DNA from: Microbacterium memoriense
GTDB taxonomy: Bacteria > Actinomycetota > Actinomycetes > Actinomycetales > Microbacteriaceae
Assembly: GCF_025398275.1 (NCBI RefSeq)
Contig: NZ_JAODOR010000004.1
Coordinates: forward strand, 248,001 to 312,000
Reading direction: 5' to 3'
DNA: 64,000 bases
Below the pieces are notes generated by a model, which was not told the origin of the DNA, ran no database searches, and saw nothing but the letters and a program-made list of their open reading frames with translations. Positions 1 through 8,303 of the stretch are shown in pieces. Every line of letters begins with the position of its first letter. Position 1 is the first letter of the stretch. Position numbers and translations under genes: made by a program.

Positions 1-1016
1 GCGAGGGGGGCCGTCTCGGGCCCGAACGTGCCGAGGAAGGCGAACTGGCGGGCGAGCACGGCATCCGGGGCCTCGGCCGGCTCTCGCAGCATCCGGTAGA
101 TCCCCGCATACTCGCGCCACTGGGCTGCGCGCTGCCGGAGCGTCTCGACGTCGAGCCGCGGGAATTCGTGGCGGAATGCGTCGTACACACCCCGTTCGCC
201 CGCGGCGGTGACTTCGCGGCCCGTCAGCATGATCAGGTAATGCCGCCAGAATGCGCCGATCTGGTCCCCGGTGCCCCGTTCGATCGGCAGCCAGTACTCG
301 TTCTCGATCTCACTCTGTTCGGCGTGCGAGAGACCCATCAGCACGTAATTGTGGATCAGTTCGTGATCCCGGAGCGGTTCACCGGTGGAGTTGAGGCTCT
401 CGAAGATCTGCTGCGCGTTGGCGTGCGCGCCGAGGGTGATCGCGACGTGCTCGAGGCGCTGGAGCCCTCGCCAGATGTCGACGGCTTCCCCCGGTCGGAT
501 CTGGCTCCGGAAGAACGCGTAGTTGTCGTCGAAGCGTGACTCGCGACGGGCATCACCGGGGGAGCGGCGGCCGAGGACGACGCTTTCGAACACTTCGGCC
601 CACGCGCGGTGGGGACGCAGTTTCGTACGGTCGGGGTCATCGGCCCGCACGAGCACCCGCGCGAGTTCACGGGCGAGTTCCGGATCGTCGTCCCGCAGCG
701 TGTGGTGCAAGGCGGCGATCAGCAGCATGAGGGTCGTGATGCGCTGCTGTCCGTCGATGAGCACGAGCTGTGCATCATCTGCGTCGCGGGTGGACGCCGT
801 GGAGAGTATCGAGCCGATGAAGTGGGTGTGCGTGTCGGTGGAGTCGACGACGGCCCGCACGTCGCCCAGGAGCTGCTCGCACGCGCCGATGTCCCACCGA
901 TATTGGCGCTGATAGACCGGGACCACGATCGTGGTGTCGGATGCCGAGAGCCATCCGATCGTGTTGACCGCGGTCGCATCGACGTGCGAAGCGGCGACAT
1001 TCGTGACGGTGCTCAT
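1..1016 (-). CDS. DUF262 (GmrSD/ParB-like nuclease fold) protein, 3' end missing
   Basis: The reading frame runs off the left edge, so only about 338 N-terminal residues are visible. They carry the DUF262 hallmarks: YQRQYRWD at residues 35-42, DGQQRITTL at 88-96, and further on the FESLNSTGEPL block followed by a helix that ends in NYVLM. DUF262 is the N-terminal nucleotide-binding/nuclease-like domain of GmrSD-type modification-dependent restriction enzymes, but many DUF262 proteins have unknown roles. The ATG at 1016 is preceded by GGAGAAC, a usable ribosome binding site. A TAGACT hexamer lies further upstream. Whether a C-terminal DUF1524 HNH domain follows cannot be seen. Family assignment is firm; function is open. 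Confidence 0.85.
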   Translation of the reverse strand, partial: MSTVTNVAASHVDATAVNTIGWLSASDTTIVVPVYQRQYRWDIGACEQLLGDVRAVVDSTDTHTHFIGSILSTASTRDADDAQLVLIDGQQRITTLMLLIAALHHTLRDDDPELARELARVLVRADDPDRTKLRPHRAWAEVFESVVLGRRSPGDARRESRFDDNYAFFRSQIRPGEAVDIWRGLQRLEHVAITLGAHANAQQIFESLNSTGEPLRDHELIHNYVLMGLSHAEQSEIENEYWLPIERGTGDQIGAFWRHYLIMLTGREVTAAGERGVYDAFRHEFPRLDVETLRQRAAQWREYAGIYRMLREPAEAPDAVLARQFAFLGTFGPETAPL

Positions 1017-1078
1017 GTTCTCCGAATCGCATCTCACAGGCTTCGGACGAGTCTAATCGCGTTCACAATCGGCCTCGG

Positions 1079-1091
1079 TAGGCTGACCTTA
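1079..1091 (+). promoter_or_regulatory. possible DtxR/IdeR half-site upstream of the oxygenase-like gene
   Basis: The 13 bases TAGGCTGACCTTA match 11 of 13 positions of the right half of the 19-bp DtxR/IdeR iron box. The left half is not recognisable. It lies about 40 bases upstream of a gene whose product looks like a non-heme iron enzyme, so iron control is plausible but weakly supported. Confidence 0.3.
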
Positions 1092-1131
1092 GTTGGACCT
1101 GTAAAAACGCGCTGGTCCTCTACGAAAGGGC

Positions 1132-1917
1132 ATGACTCTCATCATGGGATACATCAAGTCTGCGGCACTGGAAGAGACGGGTTACGTCGTCCTCGACCGC
1201 TACAACAAAGAGATCGACCCGAAAGAATGGCTCGATGTCGAGTACAACGACTGGAAGAGCTCCGGCGACACGCGGTTCGCGCCGCTCGCATCGGCCAAGG
1301 GCGAGATCGAATGCAACGGCTTCTGGAACCACAAGCCGCCGCGCACCGACAAGGACGGTGTGTGGATCGACTCGCAGACCGAGAAGGCCCCCACGCTCAC
1401 CGCACGTGCGAAGGAGCCCGGCGCGAACGTCGGACGCTGCCGCATCATCGAACTGCAGCCGAATACATATGCGGACTGCCTGTACAACCTGCATCAGGAC
1501 GACAACAACCGGCTGAACCCGGATGGCACCGGCTGGGTCGTCCGCGGATTCTTCAACCTCACGGATGACAAGACGAGCTACTTCGTGCTCCGCGAGAACC
1601 GCACGGACCCGAGTGAAGAGACGCGTATCGCTCTCCCCGCCGGTGCTCAGCTGATCGTCGACACGCAACGCCTCTGGCACGCGGCGGCGCACTACGGTGA
1701 CGAACCGCGTTACTGCCTCATCACCTCGTGGACCAGCGGTCCCGAGCTCGACGCGTACATCGCGAAGTACAACGGCGTCAACAAGGTCGATAGCTACCCC
1801 GTCGACCAGGAGACGCTGGATGCCGGACAGGCCGAGCAGGCGCGCCGTATCGCGGCTCGCGCCGCGGCCCTCGCCGCCCGGGGTCAGGTCGAGGTCAACG
1901 TCATGAGCGAGGCATAA
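1132..1917 (+). CDS. putative 2-oxoglutarate/Fe(II)-dependent oxygenase-like protein
   Basis: The product is 261 residues and soluble, without a signal peptide. It has the metal-site layout of a double-stranded beta-helix dioxygenase: HxD at H121/D123 (in LHQDD), a distal histidine at H183 (in LWHAA) and an arginine ten residues later (R193), the usual position of the residue that holds 2-oxoglutarate. This is a motif inference, not a recognised named family. The start is uncertain. AAAGGG at 1125-1130 is too close to the ATG at 1132 and rather far (13 bases) from the ATG at 1144, which would give MGYIKS. The gene stands alone, divergent from the DUF262 gene, and ends at a strong palindromic terminator. 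The substrate cannot be predicted. Confidence 0.6.
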   Translation: MTLIMGYIKSAALEETGYVVLDRYNKEIDPKEWLDVEYNDWKSSGDTRFAPLASAKGEIECNGFWNHKPPRTDKDGVWIDSQTEKAPTLTARAKEPGANVGRCRIIELQPNTYADCLYNLHQDDNNRLNPDGTGWVVRGFFNLTDDKTSYFVLRENRTDPSEETRIALPAGAQLIVDTQRLWHAAAHYGDEPRYCLITSWTSGPELDAYIAKYNGVNKVDSYPVDQETLDAGQAEQARRIAARAAALAARGQVEVNVMSEA

Positions 1918-1932
1918 GCCTTCTCTGAAACG

Positions 1933-1974
1933 AACAGAGCGGGTCCCGACCGATCGGTCGGGACCCGCTCTGTT
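1933..1974. terminator. bidirectional terminator, perfect 42-bp palindrome
   Basis: Two 21-base arms are perfectly complementary (AACAGAGCGGG... against ...CCCGCTCTGTT), centred on CGATCG. It sits between two convergent genes, 15 bases after one stop codon and 13 bases before the other, as expected for a shared intrinsic terminator. Confidence 0.85.
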
Positions 1975-1987
1975 CTGCGTCTGTCGA

Positions 1988-3835
1988 TCACGCCATCGCG
2001 AGTTCGCGCTCTCGGGTCCGGTGCGCCAAGCGGTGCGCCACCCATGCGGCAATGCCGATGAGACCGAGAATCGCCGCGCCGAACAGCCACGGCAACAGCG
2101 TCGGCGTGAGGCTCGATGTCCCCGAAGCCAGCTGGCCGGTGCCATCGGCGATCTGAGCGTTGCCGTCCGCCAACGCGACGGCGCCGGCGGAAAGCTCGTC
2201 CGACCCGTCGGCAAGCTGCGTCGATCCCTCGGCGAGAGACGTCGCTCCCGCGGAGAGCTCACCGAGGCCGTCCGCGAGGCTTGAGGCGCCGGTGGAGATC
2301 TTCCCCGTCCCTTCGGCGAGCGATGAAGCGCCCTCGGCGAGCGAACCCGCTCCGGTCGACAGGTTCTGCGCGCCGGTCATAAGGCGCAGCGATCCGTCAT
2401 TCAGAGTCTGCGTTCCCGCGGTCAAGGTCTGCAGCCCGGTCGACAGCTCACCCGCCTTGCCGGCCAGCGTGGCGCCGCCGGTCGTGAGTTCCCCCGACCG
2501 CGCCTTCAGCGTCGCGAGGCCCGCGGCGAGCTCGTCGGCGCCGCCGTCGAGCTGTCCGAGTCCGGCGACGAGCTCGCCGGACTTGGTCGATGCGGTCCCC
2601 ATGCCACCGGCGAGTTCGCCGGACTTGGTCGTCAATGTGCCGAGTCCGCTCGCCAGCTCGCCCGACTTCGTGGACAGCGTGGTCAGACCGCCGGACAGTG
2701 TGGCGGCGGCCGCGTCGAGCTGCGCCGCTCCACCGGCCAGTGTGGCGACTCCGTTCTTGAGCGCGAGGGCACCCGCGTCGACGGCAGCCGCGCCATCGCG
2801 CGTTGCCTCTGCGCCGGCCTTCAGCGATTGTGCGCCCGCGCTGACGCCGTCGGCGCCCGCGCGCACCTGACCGGCCGAGGTGGCGAGTCCACGCACCTGG
2901 GCCACGATGCCGGCGTCAGCGCCCGCGCCTTCGAGTGCGTTCGCGTAGTCGATCAGACCCTGTTGCAGAGCGGCGACGCCACCGGCAACCTGGGCCGTGC
3001 CGTCTGCGACGCCCTTCGCGCCGGTCGCCAGGGACGCGGTGCCTGCGGCCAGCGGCGCGGTTCCGGCTGCGAGGTTTGTCGCGCCGGTCGACGCAGATGC
3101 GGCGCCCGCGTTCAGTCCGGACAGCCCGGCGGAGAGCTGAGCGCCGCCGGATGCCGCGGAGCCGAGACCGGCCGAGATCTGCGACGCGCCCGAGGACGCG
3201 GTGCCGATGCCACCGGAGAGTGCGCTGGCGCCCGTGGCCAGTTGCCCGAGACCGGCGGAGAGCGCTCCGGCGCCGGTGTTCGCCGCCGTGACGCCGCCGT
3301 CGAGACGCTGCGCGCCGGCATCCAACTTGTCGATTCCGGCTTTCGCGTCGTTGATCCCGGAGGAGAGACGCCCGGCGCCATCGGCGAGGAGTCCCGCGCC
3401 GCTCGCGGCGGTGGCCGCGCCCACATTCAGGCGAGTTGCGCCCTCGCGTGCCGTCACGGTTCCCTCCGCGAGGGTCACCGCGCCCGCGGCGAGCGTGCCG
3501 GCCCCGGTCGACAGTGCGTCGGCTCCGGCGGCGGCCGTCGTGGCGCCTGCGGAAAGCTCGGTGGCACCGGATGTGGCAGCGGCGGCGCCGGCGTCGAGCT
3601 TCGCGGCCCCGGCCGACAGGTCATCGGCTCCGTCCGCGAGCGACCGTGCCCCGGAAGACAGGTCTCCGGAACCGTCGGCCGCCTGAGCTGCGCCGGTGTC
3701 GAGCTGTGCAGCGCCGTCGGACAGCTTGGCCGCCGTCAGGAAGTACATGATCGTCATCGCGGCCAGCAGGATGCTGAGCACGATGACGGTGACGCGCATA
3801 CCCATGCCATGGGTGTGGGTGTCGGTTCTCGTCAT
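1988..3835 (-). CDS. membrane-anchored xxxLxxG heptad-repeat protein
   Basis: The product has 615 residues. An N-terminal membrane segment lies at about residues 14-34 (VTVIVLSILLAAMTIMYFL). It is followed by about 70 near-continuous heptads of the form xxxLxxG, interrupted once near the middle by roughly 27 residues that contain a charged helix. A C-terminal membrane segment is followed by a short basic tail. Such heptads are known from the extracellular part of YhgE/Pip-type membrane proteins. Here the flanking YhgE/Pip domains are missing and only the repeats and two anchors remain. The expected topology is two membrane passes with an external repeat rod. The start has CGGAG seven bases upstream. 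The function is unknown. Confidence 0.8.
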   Translation of the reverse strand: MTRTDTHTHGMGMRVTVIVLSILLAAMTIMYFLTAAKLSDGAAQLDTGAAQAADGSGDLSSGARSLADGADDLSAGAAKLDAGAAAATSGATELSAGATTAAAGADALSTGAGTLAAGAVTLAEGTVTAREGATRLNVGAATAASGAGLLADGAGRLSSGINDAKAGIDKLDAGAQRLDGGVTAANTGAGALSAGLGQLATGASALSGGIGTASSGASQISAGLGSAASGGAQLSAGLSGLNAGAASASTGATNLAAGTAPLAAGTASLATGAKGVADGTAQVAGGVAALQQGLIDYANALEGAGADAGIVAQVRGLATSAGQVRAGADGVSAGAQSLKAGAEATRDGAAAVDAGALALKNGVATLAGGAAQLDAAAATLSGGLTTLSTKSGELASGLGTLTTKSGELAGGMGTASTKSGELVAGLGQLDGGADELAAGLATLKARSGELTTGGATLAGKAGELSTGLQTLTAGTQTLNDGSLRLMTGAQNLSTGAGSLAEGASSLAEGTGKISTGASSLADGLGELSAGATSLAEGSTQLADGSDELSAGAVALADGNAQIADGTGQLASGTSSLTPTLLPWLFGAAILGLIGIAAWVAHRLAHRTRERELAMA

Positions 3836-3967
3836 TGAGGACTCCGTTGTCTCGCGCCTGCATCGTTGCAGGCGTGGGTAGGGGCTCTCCCGGGGGACCG
3901 GGGTGAGGCGAACTGAACGTAACAGTGGTGAATGAGGAAACTCTCATGCGTGTCACGGCTCTGCCGA

Positions 3968-3984
3968 GTGAGACCAAGTCTCAC
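3968..3984. promoter_or_regulatory. inverted repeat, possible operator
   Basis: GTGAGAC and GTCTCAC flank a CAA spacer, a perfect 7-bp dyad in the divergent promoter region. There is no T-run, so an operator is more likely than a terminator. The binding protein is unknown. Confidence 0.35.
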
Positions 3985-4084
3985 GGCTTGTGGGGCTGAG
4001 TGTCTTGGAGGTTGCCTACAAGCCGGCTTCCGCGGGAGGTGAGGGTCCGTCTCGCGTGATCGTGTTCACGAAGCCTTGTCTAAA

Positions 4085-4114
4085 TGTTGTTTTGTGTTGT
4101 ATTGTGTGGATATT
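4085..4114 (+). promoter_or_regulatory. 10-bp direct repeats, candidate FruR (DeoR-type) operator
   Basis: Three helical-turn-spaced copies occur: TGTTGTTTTG, TGTTGTATTG and the weaker TGTGGATATT. They end four bases before the fruR ribosome binding site. DeoR-family repressors of sugar PTS operons often bind T/G-rich direct repeats next to their own promoter, so autoregulation of the fru operon is the natural inference. Confidence 0.5.
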
Positions 4115-4127
4115 CCAAGGAGGGGTG

Positions 4128-4910
4128 ATGTACGCAACGGAGCGTCAGCAGGTGATCGAGGAACTCGTGAGCATCGATGGCCGTGTGGCCGTGGTCGATC
4201 TCGCACGGCGTTTCGGCGTCACGACCGAAACCGTTCGGCGCGACCTCGGCCAGCTCGAAGCGGCGGGAGTCGTTCGGCGAGTGCACGGTGGGGCGGTGGT
4301 ACGGTCGCGCGTCAGCACGGCGGAGTCGTCGGTAGCCGAACGCACCGAACGTCGTCGCGAGGCGAAGTTGTCGATCGCCCGCCGCGCTCTGGATGCCGTT
4401 CCCGCGGGATTCGACGGGTCGATCTATCTCGACGCGGGGACAACGACGGCGGCGCTGGCGCAGCTGATGATCGAGCGAGGCGCAGGCCACAGTCCACTCG
4501 AGGTGGTGACGCATTCGATGGCGATCGCGCATGTCCTGGCCGGGTCCGCCGGGCTGAGCCTGACCGCGATCGGTGGGCGGGTCCGCGGGCTGACCGCGGC
4601 GGCCGTCGGGTCACAGACTGTCGATGCGATATCCCGTCTGCGTCCGGACATCGCCTTCATCGGCACGAATGGACTTTCGGCGACGTTCGGTCTGTCCACC
4701 CCCGATCCCGACGAAGCCGCCGTCAAGCGCGCGATTGTTGCCGCATCCCGACGCTGCGTCGTACTGGCAGACGCCGACAAGCTCGAGGCGGAGCTCCTCG
4801 TCTCCTTCGCGCGCCTCGACGATGTTGACGTCCTGGTGACCGACGGCGTACTGTCCCGCACGCTCGCTGACGCGGTCGACGCGGCCGACATGGAGGTGTG
4901 GCAGCCATGA
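4128..4910 (+). CDS. fruR: DeoR-family transcriptional regulator of the fructose operon
   Basis: The protein has 260 residues. An N-terminal DeoR-type winged helix lies at about residues 6-57, with VVDLARRFGVTTETVRRDL as the recognition element and RVHGGAV closing the motif. A C-terminal DeoRC sugar-phosphate sensor domain follows, with YLDAGTT and IAFIGTNG blocks. It is the first gene of a fruR-fruK-fruA-ptsH cluster and overlaps fruK by four bases (ATGA). The start was chosen at ATG 4128 because AAGGAGGGG lies at 4118-4125. A longer in-frame extension upstream would translate the operator region and was rejected. It probably represses the operon until fructose 1-phosphate accumulates, by analogy with other DeoR-type Fru regulators. 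Confidence 0.88.
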   Translation: MYATERQQVIEELVSIDGRVAVVDLARRFGVTTETVRRDLGQLEAAGVVRRVHGGAVVRSRVSTAESSVAERTERRREAKLSIARRALDAVPAGFDGSIYLDAGTTTAALAQLMIERGAGHSPLEVVTHSMAIAHVLAGSAGLSLTAIGGRVRGLTAAAVGSQTVDAISRLRPDIAFIGTNGLSATFGLSTPDPDEAAVKRAIVAASRRCVVLADADKLEAELLVSFARLDDVDVLVTDGVLSRTLADAVDAADMEVWQP

Positions 4911-5854
4911 TCGTCACTCTGACCGCGAATCCGTCGCTTGATCGGGCGGTGACACTTTCGGGCCCCTTGCGTCCGGGAGAAGTGCAGACCGCGCGCAGTA
5001 CTCGGGAAGATGCCGGGGGGAAAGGCATCAACGTCGCACGCGTGATCGACGCAGCCGGCCGCGAGACGCTCGCCGTCCTGCCGCTCGACGATGAAGACCC
5101 GTTCGCCGCGGCGTTGCGCGCGGCGCATGTGCCGTCGCTCGCGGTGGCCGTCCACGGCGCTGCCCGCGCGAATCTTACGATCGCCGACAGCGAAGGGACG
5201 ACGACCAAGATCAACCTTCCGGGTGTCGCCCGCACCCACGCCGATGCGGACGCGCTCATCGCTGCCGTCGTCTCAGCGACCGCATCGGCGTCGTGGCTGG
5301 TGCTGGCAGGCTCACTGCCGCCTGGCCTGCCGGATGACTTCTACGTCCGCGTGATCGACGCAGTCCGAGCCGCTCACGATCGTGCGCCGCTGATCGCGGT
5401 CGACGCGTCCGGTCCGGCGCTTCACGCTGTGGTGGCCCGTGCCCATCCCGATCTCATCAAGCCGAATGATGAGGAGCTTGCCGAACTGGCCGGCATCGCT
5501 CTCGACGGCGCTCGCGACCTCGCCGAGGCCGTCCACGACGTCGCGCGCACTCTCGTGCCGACCCAGGTGGGAGCCGCTTTCGTCACTCTCGGCGCGCAGG
5601 GCGCCGTGCTCGTGACCGCCGACGGTGCGTGGCACGGCACACCGCCGCCGACCCGCGTGCGCAGCACGGTGGGGGCCGGCGACAGCTCGCTCGCCGGCTT
5701 TCTCCTCGCGCGCGTCGCGGGGGCCGAGGCCGAGGAGTGCGTGCGCACCGGCATCCGCTACGGATCCGCAGCCGCGGCCCTCCCCGGCACGCAGGCCCCG
5801 ACACCGGCTGATCTGCTCCCCGGGGACGTCCCGGTTCGCTCTCTCGCTCCCTGA
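4907..5854 (+). CDS. fruK: 1-phosphofructokinase
   Basis: This 315-residue PfkB/ribokinase-family enzyme phosphorylates fructose 1-phosphate, the product of fructose PTS import, to fructose 1,6-bisphosphate in the cytosol. Visible motifs are the N-terminal LTANPSLDR, GGKGINVAR at residues 37-45 (substrate site) and VGAGDS at about 255-260, with the catalytic aspartate D259. The start ATG at 4907 overlaps the fruR stop and has GGAGGTG at 4892-4898. A GTG nine bases upstream in the same frame is less well placed. The fruR-fruK-fruA order fixes the sugar as fructose and argues against tagatose 6-phosphate kinase. Confidence 0.93.
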   Translation: MIVTLTANPSLDRAVTLSGPLRPGEVQTARSTREDAGGKGINVARVIDAAGRETLAVLPLDDEDPFAAALRAAHVPSLAVAVHGAARANLTIADSEGTTTKINLPGVARTHADADALIAAVVSATASASWLVLAGSLPPGLPDDFYVRVIDAVRAAHDRAPLIAVDASGPALHAVVARAHPDLIKPNDEELAELAGIALDGARDLAEAVHDVARTLVPTQVGAAFVTLGAQGAVLVTADGAWHGTPPPTRVRSTVGAGDSSLAGFLLARVAGAEAEECVRTGIRYGSAAAALPGTQAPTPADLLPGDVPVRSLAP

Positions 5855-5895
5855 ACACCCCCCATCCCACAAGAACACGACCACTGGAGGTCACC

Positions 5896-7935
5896 GTGTC
5901 TGACATCATCACCTCGGGGCTCGTCAGCCTCGACGAATCTCTCGGTGCGGACAAACGCGCCGTCATCGAGGCCCTCGCCGCTCGCGTGGCGTCGGCCGGA
6001 CGGGCCAGCGACGCCGCCGCCCTCGCCGCCGACGCCTGGGCGCGCGAGCAGAAGGATGAGACCGGACTTCCGGGCGGGATCGCGATTCCGCACGCCAAGA
6101 GCCCTGCGGTGCTCGCGGCGACGCTCGCCTTCGCGCGCCTGAGCCCGGGTGTCGACTTCGGCGCCGACGACGGCCCCGCCGACCTGGTGTTCCTCATCGC
6201 GGCGCCCGATACCGCCGCCGAAGAGCACCTGGCGGTGCTCTCGCGGCTCGCCCGCAGCTTCATGCGGGACGACTTCACGGCGGGGCTGCGCTCTGCGGCG
6301 ACGCCGCAGGAGGTCGTGGACCTCGTGATCGCCGCGGTCAGTGAGACTCCCGCGACAGCCGCGCCCGTGGGTGCGACCGCCCCGGCTCCCGCGGACTCCG
6401 CTGTGTTCATCGACGGCCGACCGGCGCGCATCGTCGCCGTCACGGCGTGCGCGACCGGTATCGCGCACACCTTCATGGCCGCCGACGCGCTGACCGCGCA
6501 GGGCGGGAAGGACGGGATCGACCTCGTCGTCGAGCCGCAAGGCTCGAGCGGATACAAAGCCATCGACCAGAAGATCATCGACGACGCGGATGCCGTGATT
6601 TTCGCCGTCGATGTCGATGTCCGCGAACCCCAGCGCTTCGCCGGCAAGCCGGTCGTCCGCGCCGGCGTCAAGCGCGGCATCGAGCAGCCGGCCCAACTGG
6701 TCGCGGAAGCCATCGCCGCCGCGAAGAACCCGAACGCGACCCGCGTCAGCGGCTCCGCCGCCGGCCCTTCCGACACGGCCGGGGCGACCGGGGCATCACT
6801 CGGTGGCAGCATCAAGCGGTCGTTGCTCACGGGTGTGAGCTACATGATCCCGTTCGTCGCCGGTGGTGGTCTGCTGATTGCTCTCGGCTTCCTGCTCGGC
6901 GGCTACGAGATCGCCTTCACCGTCGACGACATCCTGGGCTCATCCACGATCTGGAATCCCGGCGATACGTCGCTCATCGTCTACCTCGGCGCGGTGCTGT
7001 TCAAGATCGGTTCGCTCTCGTTCAGCTTCCTCGTGCCCGCGCTCGCGGGATACATCGCCTACGGTCTCGCCGACCGCCCGGGTATCGCACCCGGCTTCGT
7101 GGCGGGTGCCGTGGCCGGCTTCATGAACGCCGGGTTCCTCGGCGGCATCGTCGGTGGTCTGTTGGCCGGTATCGCGGCGCGGTGGCTCAACTCGCTCGAC
7201 GTCCCGCGCTGGCTGCGCGGTCTCATGCCGGTCGTGATCATCCCGCTGCTCGCATCGATCTTCGCCTCCGGGCTCCTGCTGTTGGTGCTCGGTGGTCCGA
7301 TCGCGTGGCTGATGACCGTGCTGAACGACTGGCTCTCCAGCTTGACCGGTGTCGGCGTCATCATCCTCGGTGTCGTGCTCGGGCTCATGATGTGCTTCGA
7401 CCTCGGCGGCCCGGTCAACAAGGTTGCGTACGGCTTCGCCACCGCGAACCTCGCCGCCGGCATCGCCGGAGATGAGCGATACCTGCAGATCATGGCGGCG
7501 GTCATGGCCGCCGGAATGGTCCCGCCGCTCGCGATGGCCCTGGCATCCACGATTCTCGGGCGAGGATTGTTCACCGAACCCGAGCGGGAAAACGGCAAGG
7601 CCGCGTGGTTGCTCGGCGCGGCCTTCATCACCGAGGGGGCGATTCCGTTCGCCGCCGCCGACGTCCTCCGCGTCATCCCGGCGATGATGCTCGGCGGCGC
7701 CGTCACCGGTGCGCTCTCGATGGCGTTCGCGGTCACCAGCAAGGCGCCCCACGGCGGTGTGTTCGTGTTCTTCGCTATCGACGGCTTCTGGTTGTGGTTG
7801 ATCGCGATTGCAGCGGGCGCGGTCGTCTCGGCCTTCACCGTGGTCGCCTTGAAGCGGTTCGCCCGTCGAGGTGGTGCCGCCGACGACGGTACTTCCGGCG
7901 CCGAAACGGTACCGTCGGTCGCCGTCACGGCATAG
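5896..7935 (+). CDS. fruA: PTS fructose transporter, fused EIIA-EIIB-EIIC
   Basis: This 679-residue permease imports and phosphorylates fructose to fructose 1-phosphate. Domain order is EIIA (about 1-150, phospho-histidine H66 in AIPHAK), a proline/alanine linker, EIIB (about 175-270, phospho-cysteine C185 in VTACATGIAHTF) and EIIC (about 305-650, eight or more hydrophobic segments, with FDLGGPVNK and EGAIPF). The GTG start at 5896 has GGAGG at 5886-5890. ptsH follows 29 bases later, so the phosphate donor HPr is made with the permease. EI (ptsI) is not in the window. Confidence 0.95.
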   Translation: MSDIITSGLVSLDESLGADKRAVIEALAARVASAGRASDAAALAADAWAREQKDETGLPGGIAIPHAKSPAVLAATLAFARLSPGVDFGADDGPADLVFLIAAPDTAAEEHLAVLSRLARSFMRDDFTAGLRSAATPQEVVDLVIAAVSETPATAAPVGATAPAPADSAVFIDGRPARIVAVTACATGIAHTFMAADALTAQGGKDGIDLVVEPQGSSGYKAIDQKIIDDADAVIFAVDVDVREPQRFAGKPVVRAGVKRGIEQPAQLVAEAIAAAKNPNATRVSGSAAGPSDTAGATGASLGGSIKRSLLTGVSYMIPFVAGGGLLIALGFLLGGYEIAFTVDDILGSSTIWNPGDTSLIVYLGAVLFKIGSLSFSFLVPALAGYIAYGLADRPGIAPGFVAGAVAGFMNAGFLGGIVGGLLAGIAARWLNSLDVPRWLRGLMPVVIIPLLASIFASGLLLLVLGGPIAWLMTVLNDWLSSLTGVGVIILGVVLGLMMCFDLGGPVNKVAYGFATANLAAGIAGDERYLQIMAAVMAAGMVPPLAMALASTILGRGLFTEPERENGKAAWLLGAAFITEGAIPFAAADVLRVIPAMMLGGAVTGALSMAFAVTSKAPHGGVFVFFAIDGFWLWLIAIAAGAVVSAFTVVALKRFARRGGAADDGTSGAETVPSVAVTA

Positions 7936-7964
7936 TCTCGAAAGACACGATCTAGGAGGATCCC

Positions 7965-8231
7965 ATGGCAGAACGCCAGGCCACAGTCGCCAGTAGCTCG
8001 GGGCTGCACGCCCGCCCCGCGAAGCTTTTCGTGCAGGCCGTTCAGCAGACCGGTGTGCCCGTCACGATCGCCGTCGAAGGCGGACCCGATCAGAACGCCG
8101 GCAGCATCCTGACCCTGATGGGTCTGGGCGCGACGCAAGGCACGGTCGTCACGCTCAAGGCCGAGGGCGAGGGTGCCGACGCGGCGCTCGATACCCTCGT
8201 CGCGTTCCTCGAGACGGACCACGACGCGTAA
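7965..8231 (+). CDS. ptsH: HPr phosphocarrier protein
   Basis: This 88-residue protein passes phosphate from Enzyme I to sugar-specific EIIA domains. The active histidine is H15 in SSGLHARPA. The regulatory-serine region is NAGSILTL, with S47 at the position used by HPr kinase in Firmicutes, although actinobacteria generally lack that kinase. AGGAGGA at 7954-7960 gives a strong ribosome binding site. As last gene of the fru cluster it may be co-induced by fructose while also serving other PTS sugars. A hairpin terminator follows. Confidence 0.95.
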   Translation: MAERQATVASSSGLHARPAKLFVQAVQQTGVPVTIAVEGGPDQNAGSILTLMGLGATQGTVVTLKAEGEGADAALDTLVAFLETDHDA

Positions 8232-8253
8232 GGCTGTTTCCTCGCAGAACGAC

Positions 8254-8294
8254 GGATGCCGTATCCCGCGCACAGCGCTCGGGATGCGGCATCC
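8254..8294. terminator. terminator after ptsH, shared with convergent MBL gene
   Basis: Fifteen-base arms (GGATGCCGTATCCCG and CGGGATGCGGCATCC) pair with one G-T wobble around an 11-base loop. It lies between the ptsH stop and the convergent gene's stop. Confidence 0.75.
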
Positions 8295-8303
8295 GCGTGT
8301 GCG

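Larger units (their letters stand above)
3836..4127. other. divergent intergenic region between the heptad-repeat gene and fruR
   Basis: This 292-base gap has no credible gene. It holds an 8-bp stem hairpin in the heptad-gene leader (3855-3874, loop TCGT), a 7-bp inverted repeat at 3968-3984, and 10-bp direct repeats just before fruR (4085-4114). Promoters for both divergent genes must lie here. On the minus strand a TACGTT-like -10 is possible near 3920 but is not convincing. Confidence 0.6.

Noticed and set aside
609..1568. Plus-strand frame of 319 codons across the DUF262 gene start and the oxygenase gene
   Set aside because: It runs antisense to the well-supported DUF262 coding sequence and then out of frame through the oxygenase gene; its composition is arginine-rich noise.
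2060..3720. Regular 21-bp periodicity resembling a repeat array
   Set aside because: The period reflects the heptad codons of a protein. Units vary and there are no constant repeats with unique spacers, so it is not a CRISPR array.
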